Shown here piece after piece: positions 37,118 through 47,165 of a stretch of 64,000 nucleotides of DNA (its first letter is position 1; each line of letters starts with the position of its first letter). This stretch comes from Patella vulgata (Eukaryota; Mollusca; Gastropoda; Patellidae), in assembly GCF_932274485.2 (NCBI RefSeq), contig NC_065886.2:20225501-20289500 (forward strand). The letters are read 5' to 3'. The position numbers were made by a program, and so were the translations under genes. The notes beneath the pieces are model-generated. The model saw nothing but the letters and a program-made list of their open reading frames with translations, was not told the DNA's origin and did no database searches.

Positions 37118-37800
37118 TTCAAAAAATCTTTCTTCTTCTTGTGGATGCTCTAGAAGGGAAAGTTAATATTCGATTGACTTTAAATTTATACACAGTGTTT
37201 AAGGTCATGAGACGAAGAAGCATATTGATTTTCAGCGATTTCCAATATTTGCTGCCAGAGTTATGGCCCTTGATCACTTTGAAAAATCTTGTGGACGCTC
37301 TAGAGGCCAAAGTTAATATCCAATTGACTTTCAATTTATACACAGTGTTTAAGGTCATGAGACGAAGAAGCCTATTGATTTTTAAGCGATTTCCGATAAT
37401 TACTGCCAGAGTTATGGCCCTTGATCACTTCAAAAAATCTTGTGGATGCTCTAGAGGCTAAAGTTAATATCCGATTGAGTTTAAATTTATACACAGTGTT
37501 TGAGGTCATGAGACGAACAGGTATATTGATTTTCAATGAATTTGTATGACTTGAACAGTTAAATCCATGATATTAAAAGCTTTGCATACAAAACGTTAGC
37601 ATGGGGCAGAACTTTATAAAAACCAAACAAATTCTAATAGTTTTCTTATGATTACTTCGTGAGTTGTTGCTCTTAATCAGATTTTAGTGTATTATAAATG
37701 TTTCATTACCGAAAAAAGTAAAAATATGCGACAACCCTTGTTGACTGCCCTGACGATTTAGTTGCTGTGGGCGTATGTTTCGTTGCCTGGCAACCTATCT
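36281..37800 (+). repeat. family A element, eight 150-bp units, complete ends
   Basis: In order: a head TTTTTATACGCCCATATTGA with hairpin-capable ATACGCCC / GTGGTCGTAT; (CCGTC)n at 36325-36360; CCACAATTGCTTGTGGACGC; then units starting at GTGGACGCTC 36381, 36531, 36681, 36831, 36981, 37141, 37291 and 37442. The spacing is exactly 150 bp except where 10 bp of CTTCTT were gained before 37141 and one base before 37442. A unique tail follows from about 37550 (GCATGGGGCAGAACTTTATA, AATCAGATTTTAGTGTATTA) and ends in GTGGGCGTATGTTTC and the hairpin GTTGCC-T-GGCAAC at 37782-37794. Because 150 is a multiple of three and the unit lacks stops in some frames, open frames of 327 and 79 codons (minus) and 106 codons (plus) arise. 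Confidence 0.92.
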
Positions 37801-39126
37801 TACATGATGTTTGGGATCTCTAGACAATACCAATTTTCGGATCGGTATTAGGTTACTGATAATTTACTTCACTCTACAACTCTAAACAATACCAAATATT
37901 TAGGCTAACAATGCAAATTTATCAATTCATTGTATAAACCCGGAACGGGGAAGGATATATTATGGCAAGCTCTAACGACATGCACTGTATTGCTTTCACT
38001 TAAGATATCTAAACTAAAATAATACGAATACATCGAACCATATTGTAAAATACGTGGTGATTTGTACGGTAAGTCGATTAAGCGTTATTTAAACAAACTG
38101 CATTTAGATATCTTCCACAATACAGTAAAGGTATCACACTATGTCATATTGACTGCCCCCACCCCCCATATTACTCCTATTAGTCTTGACCATATATATT
38201 TGTATGTATATCAGATTATTATGTCAGAGGATGGATTGTCCCATGAGCAGGAGACCTTACTTCAACATAGAGATTTAGGACTAGATAATCCTGCGCACCA
38301 GTTCCTATTTCGGAACAAATGACAAAAATATAGTATATTTTACTTACTACCTTGGGGCTTGCCTGCTACAGGTTACAGGTCGTTATTCAGATGAAAGAGA
38401 AATACATTTAATAGACCACCGGCACCCAACATTGCGAATCACGTATGCGGATATAGCTGTTAGCTTGTAATCTGACCGAATATAGATGTAGAAGCCTAGC
38501 TTGACTTGTAGGCTATAATCGGTCAGTGAAACCTGTATGAAGGAAGAATCAATGACTTCAATATGTTGTTAAGTGGTGATGGAAATATCAGAGACGGCTC
38601 CGGAAATAAGAGAGCTTCCTTCCACAATAATATCGCCCTTTACTATATATTTTATCTATTATAATATCTATGATGCTTAGATGTTTCTTTAATGTCAGGG
38701 GGTAAAACATCCATAGAACTAGGTCAGTGGGCTGAGTACATGTAGACAAAGGCTACTGATTGCCTTAAAGACGTTTTATGCCACCCATATCAATGCGCAT
38801 TTCATCACTTCAAATAGCTTTTATGTCGAATGCCTTGTCGGATGACTATACTCAAGCTTCGAGCTGATTCTTCAGTTAAAGCTACCCGAAACTAAGACAG
38901 TTTTGGACTATATATTTAGAAAGAAAGTAACCGATATCCTAACTACGTCCAAAAAGGAAGTGGAATGAAATGCGGTTTAATGACGGAACTGCATCTGAAT
39001 GTTTTAACAGCAACGTACTCCCTCAAATATACCCGAAACGTTGTTTTTGTGTGCTTTTGTTATTAGATAGCTTTAATGATTGCGATTATTATTTGGTTTG
39101 TTTGCTATGTTTCTTTGGAAGATTAA
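37801..39126. other. interval with one weak exon candidate
   Basis: No recognisable repeat termini; the exon candidate at 38214-38322 is listed separately. Confidence 0.4.
38214..38322 (+). CDS. weak candidate terminal exon
   Basis: After TTTGTATGTATATCAG (ends 38213) the frame reads MSEDGLSHEQETLLQHRDLG, then LDNPAHQFLFRNK and TGA. The hydrophilic, mixed composition and the acceptor are suggestive. There is no family match and no visible partner exon. Confidence 0.22.
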
Positions 39127-39315
39127 AGTGTTTGGATATTCAAACACGAATGCTATTCGAATATTCGACGGGTCTTGAAATTTGTATTCGAATACTATTC
39201 GAATATTTTCAATATATTTAAAGTTGTTTATATTTAATTTAATATAATTCCTAATCAATTATTAAATACGCCAAATCTCTGTTGACTCGTGATCAATGCA
39301 CAAGATAATATTTTA

Positions 39316-39372
39316 GCAATTGCCAGTAGATCTTTTACGTTAACTGTCAATTTGTACACAAGAACTCGGCCT
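39316..39372 (-). repeat. SINE S1 central fragment
   Basis: ATTGCCAGTAGATCTTTTAC, GTCAATTTGTACACAAGAAC and TCGG match the S1 central block. It lies within an open frame that otherwise looks like transposase, so the last third of that frame is SINE-derived. Confidence 0.6.
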
Positions 39373-39545
39373 TCCATCACCAATGTATTGGAATTCTTCC
39401 GCGCTGCATCCGAAACGAAAGGCGTCTCTTTCATTCGTGGGTGTAACACTGCAGCAATTTCCATCATTTCACGGAAATCATTTACGTCTAGTCGCTTTTC
39501 CATATAAGCAGAAAACTGTCTCTTCAAGTAATTCATCGCAATGGC
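39373..39545 (-). pseudogene. hAT transposase C-terminal fragment
   Basis: The minus-strand frame reads MNYLKRQFSAYMEKRLDVND and FREMMEIAAVLHPRMKET, then PFVSDAARKN. The block IAAVLHPRMKETPF corresponds to the conserved '(A/L)LDPRFK-LPF' motif near the C-terminal dimerisation region of hAT/ZBED transposases, with His in place of Asp. The reading continues in another frame beyond the inserted element at 40605-40726. Surrounding ATTCGAAT ends support the assignment. It is a fragment, not a functional gene. Confidence 0.6.
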
Positions 39546-39553
39546 ATATAGAT

Positions 39554-40604
39554 ATGGTGGCTGAAAGCGTCCATTTAGATCGGCGTGTTTCTAGATACAA
39601 CGCAAGAGTCGCCGTTAAGCCAACACGACGAAAAAGGCGCCGATCGGCTACTTTTTCGTCGTACTACCTTATCGGCGACCCGCGACTTTCACAACACGAG
39701 AGTCGCCGTTAAGCCACGCGCCGAAAAAGTCGCCGAAAAAAATCGGCGTGTTTTTCGGCGCCTTTTTCGGCGACTTGCTTAACGGCGACTCTCGCCTCGG
39801 AAGTTTATAGTTAGTTACATGCGCAATGGCTACATTTTACTTCTTGTATATATAAAATCAGAATGGAGAAGATTTTGGATGAGTTTGGGCTGTCGAGCTA
39901 TATCAACATTTTCAGTGACACTAGGGCAAATTAAAATTTATGAGTGTTACAGACACGTGTACTTTCAAAACCTGTTTAGATACACTGGAATTAGATTTAA
40001 AATGCAACGTTTTTATATCACTAAATATTTCCCCATAGATTTAATGTTAATTCTCGTATCTTAGACCGGCTCTAACTTTTTCCTAAATTTTCGTTGGGTA
40101 GAACGCTTTCTGCCACAGATGGAGCAACATGTGGCAAACTCTTGCACAAAAGCATGTATGAGGTTTACCATGAAAAACTTGAAATACACAAGCTGGAAGT
40201 AGGGACAAGTAAACATGCAATTTTCGGCCCTACATTTCAACCTAACCGACCTCTCAAAATCATGAATATTCACCAAAACCTGGCAGAAAATGTATTTTCA
40301 AACCCCTTTCTTCGATTCTACACCAAAAATCGCCATGCAAATGGGGGAAAAGGGAAAGGGAGAGAAAGACTAAAAATAACTTTCGCCCTACATTGGTGGG
40401 TGACAGCGTAGAAATATTTGGTGATCTGTGTGCGTAAAATGTAGCCATTGCGCGTGTAACTAACTATAAACATCGCGGGTCGCCGATAAGGTAGTACGAC
40501 GAAAAAGTCGCCGATCGGCGCCTTTTTCGTCGTGCTGGCTTAACGGCGACTCTCGCGTTGTATCTAGAAACACGCCGATCTAAATGGACGCTTTCAGCCA
40601 CCAT
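39554..40604. mobile_element. 1051-bp hAT-like non-autonomous element with 8-bp TSD
   Basis: Termini ATGGTGGCTGAAAGCGTCCA and its inverse form inverted repeats of about 150-170 bp with few mismatches. An exact 8-bp target duplication, ATATAGAT, occupies 39546-39553 and 40605-40612, the hAT hallmark. Both arms are GC-rich and built from GTCGCCG / CGGCGAC words next to GAAAAA or TTTTTC runs. The left arm also holds a 98-bp hairpin absent from the right. The middle (about 39840-40440) has open frames to 105 codons without a recognised domain, too short for a hAT transposase. Confidence 0.9.
39697..39794. repeat. 98-bp GC-rich hairpin in the left arm
   Basis: CGAGAGTCGCCGTTAAGC at the left pairs with GCTTAACGGCGACTCTCG at the right. 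The interior pairs again through CGCCGAAAAAGTCGCCGAAAA and its inverse, with small bulges. This block is missing from the right arm of the host element. Confidence 0.85.
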
Positions 40605-40726
40605 ATATAGATGATATCGTACAGTAAGTTTTCGCTACACAATTGTTCAGAAACGTGAAGTCTCTCAAGTAGGTCACACACTGATTTAGCTTTCACCCAG
40701 AATTCAGCATCGGGCTCCCTGGCTAC
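40605..40726 (-). pseudogene. hAT transposase fragment, other side of the insertion
   Basis: The minus frame reads PDAEFWVKAKSVCDLLERLH, then VSEQLCSENLLYDIIY, up to the target duplication of the inner element. Its position, strand and adjoining fragment (39373-39545) suggest that both come from one transposase gene split by the insertion. The two pieces are in different frames, so it was also broken by a shift. Identity is less certain than for the other fragment. Confidence 0.45.
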
Positions 40727-40777
40727 TTACCGAAAAACTAACTCTCAAGACGGTATGTCGGGGTAGCACCCTTACAA

Positions 40778-40778
<1 letters not shown>

Positions 40779-40816
<38 letters not shown>
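40779..40816. repeat. (GA)n microsatellite, tail of an S2 SINE
   Basis: A GA run directly adjoining the S2 3' end in reverse orientation; on the SINE strand it is the (TC)n tail. Confidence 0.85.
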
Positions 40817-41095
40817 AATGGGTTTAACGTCCGCTCGACACAAACTAGGTCATTTCGGGACTAACATATGGTTCAATTTTATTTCAATAATTCGCTTGCG
40901 TGTAGGGGTCTTTAGCAATGGGAGGAAACCGGAGGACCCAGAGAAATCCCACGAGGTTGGACAGGCGACCCTACTCCTTGTCACGTACAACCGGGGAATC
41001 GAAACCCGAAACCACGACAGTTGACTCAATGACAGACCTTATGATACATCTCGCACACGCTAACCATTCGGACATCCACCCCGGTCCCCACCCCT
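40817..41095 (-). repeat. SINE family S2, near-full copy
   Basis: Reverse orientation: GGGTTTAACGTCCGCTCGAC, CGGGACTAACATATGGTTCA, GGAGGAAACCGGAGGACCC, GGACAGGCGACCCTACTCC, a B-box complement GGGGAATCGAAACC, then the A-box side with CTAACCATTCGGACATCCAC. A tRNA-Leu/Ser-like head is inferred from the GGCCGAATGGTTAG form seen at 46000. Confidence 0.87.
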
Positions 41096-41280
41096 CCCCT
41101 TACAAGCTGCAGTTAGGTAATCTAAATAAGCTTTGAATGTAAATTTGGCAGGTCGCCTTTAATAATATTTGAGAGCAAATAGAATAAATAATGTAGATAT
41201 TCGAAAATATTCGATTATGGTGATTGCTATTCGAATATTATATTCGACGAGCAAATATTCGAATATTCGTGCCGAACACT

Positions 41281-43107
41281 AATTAAAGCCTCTACATTCG
41301 TATCATCCATTCAGTCAGATTTTTTATGCGCAGGTAAACTGCACAATAACAGCTGCCTTTACATTGAAATAGAAAGGTTTTTATTTTTATTCTGAGGTGC
41401 TAACTATCTGGCTTGTTTTTTTTTTTAAATGAACAGTAGACCATTCTTAAGTTAAGAATTTACTCAAAATTGTTCGCATTTTAACTAAAATATAGCCCTT
41501 TATAAAACAATTGTTGTTTCAATCTATCAAATACATCAATAAGAAACTATGTGCAAAGTTTTGTGTTTCTGGATCAAAGATATTTCTCATAATCAGTGAT
41601 TGAAAGTTGAGTAAATTCTTAACTTAAGTCTGAGAATGCTTTGTGAACTCGGGGCCTGGGCTAGACCAGTCTGTTCCGCGAAGTTGCAATATTATGTGGT
41701 TTTAGTATAATAAAAGAAAGGACCATATTTAAGGTGCCTAATGATTTAAATGGACTCCATTATATGCATATACTGACATATAATAAATTATCAAGTAAAA
41801 GGTGCCAGTGTTTCAGTTTCTACATAATTTTTTTATCTGCTTCTAAAATTAGATTTTTAAACGTAAGACATATTTCTGTGCGGAACAAACGTACCTTGAT
41901 ATATAACATTTTAAGCACAATGCATACTTTTTGACCTTTATAATAACATGGTATAAAACACTATATAACTTTTAAAAGCTCACGTTGACAGCGTGTTGTT
42001 GCACAAGAAAGGCATTTAATCTCTAAATTATGGAGGACTTCCAGTAAAAATAACTGCATGATATCTGTAATTCTATAACCTAAAGAGTAGGTCTCTACTT
42101 GTTAAATTTATAGATTTAGTTCTATCAACAACATTTATTCAGATTTAGGTCCACACGGTCAAATATCAGTTGTAGGGTGACGTATGAATTAAAACAAAGA
42201 TAAATTGGCGGGAAAATGTGAATGACCTCACTCATTGTATTAAAATGAGGACACATGCTGTTCTCTTGGGTGCTTTTCGCCGTACAATTTTATTCTTCGA
42301 ATGGCAATTACTAACGTTCTCTTTTATGTTCACTACTAAATCTTGACTAAGTTAATAATGTTTGATCACGAGTCTACAGTTTTAATTTCGATATTATGTA
42401 ACGATAATTACGAATACAGGTCTATCAAGAATTTAAGAAAAAATATGAAGCGTGTAGTTCTGACATTACAGGGAAGAATAAGGAAAGTTTTTTTTTCTCA
42501 TTTGTAGGCGAGTTATGAAATATAAGATTTTCGGCAGTTTGTCAAACTATGTGAGAAGATGTGTATGGAACCTGTTGTTTCTATTATCTCATTCATACAA
42601 TATATACAATCAGTAAGGTCAGAGGTTAAACTAATCAGGTGCTTGTAAAAAAAGAGGCCAGCTCAGGAGAAAGAATAATATAGAAAAAAGATGCAGCGAG
42701 AAATAACTGATGTCTACATACTTCATCTGTCGACATATGTCGTACCTACTTATTGTTGAGATTTTTCGAAGGGGCAGCTATCTAGTTGATTCTCATAGAT
42801 ATTTTCAAACGTCAAAATGTGTGCTTTTGCTATTACGTGTGCTATTTTACTTTGAAAATTGAAATCATAAACCTATAAACACCCGCCTATATTATAAAAC
42901 TACATGTAGCCGTATCATACGGCCATAGTTAATGGTCTGCAGGGTTGTTATTATACTTAAAGACTGCGGCTTTAATTAGATAGCAAAATGTTAATTTGAA
43001 ATGGCCATAACCTTAGTTGAATTGAGAACTGTGAACAATTTTGAATACTATTTAGAGCTACAGAATACTTCTGGGTTGCGTATCTGCTACTTGCATAACT
43101 TATATTT
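41281..43107. other. AT-rich interval, nothing recognised
   Basis: Short open frames only; no repeat termini. Confidence 0.4.
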
Positions 43108-43620
43108 TTGTCTCCCTCCTTTCGAAGAAAGTAGAGAACTATTAAAATGGGTCCGTCCGCCCGTCAGTCTATCAGTCACACATTTTGGGAACACAATAAC
43201 TCTGTTTCTAATTGAGCTAGAATTTTCAAACTTGGTGTAGGTGTTTATGAGGCGAACGTCTTGAAAGAGTTCGATGATGAGCATTTTCTGCCTAGGCTAA
43301 GTAGAAATATGCAATTTGTTTGTTCGATGCTTTGGGAAACGTTAACTCTGCTCCTGATTAAGTCAGAGTGATGAAACTTGGTGTAAAGTTTCATTACGCC
43401 AATACCTTGACTAAGTTCGATAATGAGCATTTTTGGCTCAGGTTAAGCGCTGTGATAAGCAATTTGATTGGCCGATACTTTGGAACTCGACAACTTTGAT
43501 TCTAATTGAGTGAAACTTGGCGTATATCATTACATCAATACCTTGACTACGTTCAATAATGCACATTCCCTATAGTTTTATTACATCAGTACCTTGATTA
43601 AGTTCAATAATGAAAATATT
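43108..43620 (+). repeat. family C tandem-unit element
   Basis: Head TCTCCCTCCTTTCGAAGAAA, then GGGTCCGTCCGCCCGTCAGT, then about four diverged units of roughly 90-130 bp. Each unit contains TCTAATTGAG-, AAACTTGGTGTA-, CATTACATCAATACCTTGAC- and AGTTCGATAATGAGCATTTT-like blocks. The build is the same as families A and B but the sequence differs. Confidence 0.8.
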
Positions 43621-43625
43621 ACTTA

Positions 43626-44147
43626 AAGACACATTAGTTAGGAGTTTAATAAAGAGTTGGCCATTCTTGCTATAATAATCCAAAAATAGATGGTAAAAAA
43701 AAGAAAATATTGAAAATTTCAGTCCAATTACTTTATTGTCGCTGTTGGAAGTTTGGACTAGAAATAGGCATCAACTGTGTCCGCGCCGTCTACGAGAATT
43801 GCCGATCGTTTGATTGATAGACGATAACTCCACTCACATATTCACGATTATCAAGTAACATTCTCAATGACTACGGTACCCTCGCTTGTGGGGTCTTTCA
43901 TCCCCATTTTCCGGTAGTTACGTCAGTGACTAACGGTAAACGTTAGCTTGGCTAGTCATTACTTGATTTAATTTTAAATGGACGACTGTTTAAATCCAAG
44001 CTGTATCCAAGCCATCCGAGGGTCTACAGAGTTAATTTTGAGCTTGTCATGTAAATAAAGGTCTAATTAATAATTTCCATATCATCTGAAGCCTAAATAA
44101 AGATTTTAAATAAGCAGATTTGAGATTTAGCCCTTGCATAATGTATA
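43626..44147 (-). mobile_element. MITE family M, long variant
   Basis: The left side AAAGACACATTAGTTAGGAG, then AAGAGTTGGCCATTCTTGCT and ATAATCCAAAAATAGATGG, is the right terminus in reverse. The other end is GATTTAGCCCTTGCATAATG. At about 520 bp it is longer than other copies, with extra sequence in the middle. Confidence 0.7.
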
Positions 44148-44164
44148 AGGTCAACTTCAAGTTT

Positions 44165-44310
44165 GGTCAAAGGTCACGAGATGCAAACCCTAACTCTGGA
44201 CCTAGCCCTAATGCTTACCCTAACCCTAACCTACAATCCCGCCAACAATCACGTGCCCTAACCTTATTTACATCTCAGCGACCAAGACGAAGATTGAGCT
44301 GGCCTTAACA
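44165..44310. repeat. dispersed repeat with CCCTAA words
   Basis: TACCCTAACCCTAACCTACA lies within a longer segment that has an inverse diverged partner at 54895-54990 (both include CCAACAATCA, TTTACATC and a GCTGGCC edge). It is a dispersed repeat, not a telomere array. Confidence 0.5.
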
Positions 44311-45125
44311 AAAAGATTTAGCCCTATTATGGTAACTATAATATAAAGACTTGAGCGTTCTAGAATGCTTAATCGCTTGATGTAAATTATTACAAGTTAT
44401 GTTTTCTGTATTATAACTAAAATCATAAAATATGAGTTACATAAGTAAATATGTAGAGATAGAAACTATTCTCCATTCTTAATTACTGAGCCACAAGAAC
44501 TTGTGAAAGTCCCAGCAAGAGTTAGTCTGACAGACAGCGATGATATCATCTTAAACTGCTGTCCATTTAAACATCTGTTTAACTAATAAAGTTCATTGAT
44601 GTCTTGAACAGCTGTAATACTGGCATCATCTAACAACTAATTGAAATTTCATTATTACCTATATACCTTATTGTTGAAAGGTTTTCTGATACATGAGCAT
44701 TTCATTTTTATTGCATTGTTTGAGAAGTCGCTGCAGATGCGCATTGATTATTTATGTTACTGGCACATGTTGGGGAGAACCAGTCTAGACTGATCTAGAT
44801 GCGTGCACTTGGAGAAGTGCATATTATTTCTGCAGAGATATTCACATAGTAAAATATAGAGATGTTCACACAGTGAAACAGATGTCTACACACCGAATCG
44901 TGTGATATTCACACACTGAATATAGAGGTATCCATGGCGAATTTATAAGAATGTCCATACAGTAAGTCAAGTCATGTCCACGCATCATCGGGAATCTTCA
45001 CTACAATATGGGCGTTCTCGGGATTAACACCAGGGCCCGTGAGAGGGAGGGGGCAGCTGGGACACTTGTCCAGGGGTCCGGAGCCTATAGAGGCGCCCGG
45101 GGGTATGCCGAGTAATGTTTTAAAA
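44311..45125. other. interval with a degenerate minisatellite
   Basis: At 44838-44995 about six degenerate units of 21-25 bp, each a variant of GAGATGTTCACACAGTGAA, follow one another. The remainder is AT-rich and unrecognised. Confidence 0.55.
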
Positions 45126-45510
45126 AAAATTGTATCGGTCCGGCGTCCAGGCTACAGTCTAAAGTTAATATACGATGGAGTTTAAATATATACACAGTGT
45201 TTAAAGTCAAGAGACGAAGAAGCCTTTTGATTTTCATCGATTTCCGATATTTACTGCTAGAGATATGGCCCTTTATCACTTTGAAAAATCTTGTGGACGC
45301 TCTAGAGGCTAAAGTTAATATCCGATTAACTTTAAATATATACGCAGCGTTTATGGGCATGAGACGAGGAATCCTATTGATTTTCAATGATTTCCGATAA
45401 TTACTGCCAAGGTTATGGCTCTTTATTACTTTGAAAAATCTCGTGGACGCTCTAGAGGCTTTAAATATATACACAGTGTTTAATGTCATGAGACGAAAAA
45501 GCCTCTACAC
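45126..45510 (+). repeat. family A element, two and a half units
   Basis: Starts at a decayed head (TCGGTCCGGCGTCCAGGCTA), followed by units with GTGGACGCTCTAGAGGCTAA and AATGATTTCCGATAATTACT. It breaks off at AGACGAAAAAGCCTC without the tail. Confidence 0.85.
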
Positions 45511-45928
45511 GTTTTCCTCTCTACGCTCGACAAGATTTGGATTCGCCTCCGCTTTCTTAAAATCCATTATCCACCCTGGATATCGAAACATTTGTCTAGA
45601 AAGGTTTACATAGTTTAATATGTTGCTTTTACTAATTGGTTTTAGAATGTCTATACCCCATTACCCCGTTTGAAGCCTACATGACACAAATATAGGCCTT
45701 TTTTCTGTTTTGATTACTGTTTTAAAAGCAGATGTCGTCAAATCTATAGTAACGAAGACATCATTCAGCTGCATGCTGTCAAATGAAAACGATATACAAA
45801 TCAACGTTCTCTATCGAGTTGTCCTCCCTTGCAGTGTCTACACAGGCTAGTGAGACATCGGGTGCAAAGAATGGCATCAATCACTTTATAATATGTATGT
45901 TATACTTCCCCGCCCACCCACACTACGC

Positions 45929-46037
45929 TCAGTTTGAAATATCAATATTATGTTATGTTAAAATAGTATGTCTTTATTAGGAAGGGGGTTTGGGTGGCCG
46001 AATGGTTAGTGCGTGCGCGTTGTATTATTAGGTCTGT
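45929..46037 (+). repeat. first copy of a duplicated S2 head plus flank
   Basis: About 110 bp running from AGTTTGAAATATCAATATTA through GGTTTGGGTGGCCGAATGG to TTATTAGGTCTGTC is followed at once by a second, slightly diverged copy. GGCCGAATGGTTAGTGCGTG is a good tRNA-Leu/Ser-like A-box region. Confidence 0.8.
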
Positions 46038-46262
46038 CAGTTTGAAATATCAATATTATATTATGTAGTACACATGTATGTCTTTATTAGGAAGGGGGGT
46101 TGGGTGGTCGAACGGTTAGCGCTTGTGCGTTGTATCATTAGATCTGTCACTGAGTCAACTGGCGTGGTTTCAATTCACCGGTTGCACGCAAGCGAATTAT
46201 GCGAATAAAACTGAACCATGTGTTAGTCTCGAAATGCCCTAGTTTGTGTCGAGTGGACGTTA
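46038..46262 (+). repeat. SINE family S2, second copy of head plus body
   Basis: The duplicated flank and head (GGTCGAACGGTTAGCGCTTG) continue into GGCGTGGTTTCAATTCACCG, an internally deleted body, AACCATGTGTTAGTCTCGAA, GTCGAGTGGACGTTAAAC and a long (CT)n tail (46264-46310). Confidence 0.85.
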
Positions 46263-46370
46263 AACTCTCTCTCTCTCCCCCCTCTCTCTCCCCCTCTCTC
46301 TCTCTCTCTCAAATCTAGGTTAGACATACATGTATTGTGATTTATAACGAGCGATAAGCGCATTAAGCGT

Positions 46371-47165
46371 GCGGCCTAAGTTAATATTCGATTAACTTTA
46401 AATTTATACACAGTGTTAAAGGTCATGAGACAAAGAAGCCTTTTGATTTTCAACGATTTTCGATAATTACTGCCAGAGTTATGGTCCTAGATCACTTCAA
46501 AAAATCTTGTGGACGCTCTAGAGGTCAAAGTTAATATCCGATTGACTTATACACAGTGTATAAGGTCATGAGACGAAGAAGCCTATTGATTTTCAGCGAT
46601 TTCCGATAATTACTGCCAGAGTTATGGCTCTTGATCACTTTGAAAAATCTTGTAGACACTCTAGAGGCTACAGTTAATATCCGATTGGCTTTAAATTGAT
46701 ACACAGTGTTTAAGGCCATGAGACGAAGAATCTTATTGATTTTCAGCAATTTCCGATAATTACTGCCAGAGTTAATGCCCTTGATCACCTTGAAAATTCT
46801 TGTGGACGCTCTAGAGGCTAAAGTTAATATCCGATTGACTTTAAATTTATACACAGTGTTTAAGGTCTTGAGACGAACAAGTATATTGATTTTCAAAGAA
46901 TCTTTATGACTTGAACAGCTAAATCCATGATGTTAAAAGTTTTGTATACTAAACGTTAGCATGGGGCAGAACTTTATAAAAACCAAACAAATTCTTATGT
47001 TTTTCTGATAATAATTAAAGAGTTGTTACTCTAGTCTTAATCAGATTTTAATGTATTATAAATGTTTCATTACTGAAAAAAGTAAAAATATGTGACAACT
47101 CTTGTTGACTGCCCGGACGATATAGCTGCTGTGGGCGTATGTTTCGTTGCCTGGCAACCTATCTT
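46371..47165 (+). repeat. family A element, three units and intact tail
   Basis: Enters mid-unit (TAAGTTAATATTCGATTAAC) and carries units at about 46508-46658-46808. Then comes the tail with GCATGGGGCAGAACTTTATA, GTGGGCGTATGTTTC and the hairpin GTTGCC-T-GGCAAC at 47146-47158. The 5' head is missing. Confidence 0.9.

Larger units (their letters stand above)
39127..41280 (-). mobile_element. hAT-like DNA transposon remnant with nested insertions
   Basis: The left end AGTGTTTGG..CACGAAT followed by ATTCGAATATTCG is mirrored at the right (ATATTCGTGCCGAACACT). Both flanks hold multiple ATTCGAATATT subterminal repeats, typical of hAT ends. TTAA-containing flanks (AGATTAA / AATTAAAG) may be a decayed target duplication. 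Inside are an S1 SINE fragment, a transposase remnant, a second hAT-like element (39554-40604) and an S2 SINE. Without those, about 700-800 bp of the original element remain, so it is internally deleted and inactive. Confidence 0.65.

Noticed and set aside
44211-44232. Interstitial telomere (CCCTAA words)
   Set aside because: Only two to three imperfect words within a dispersed repeat that has a partner at 54895-54990.
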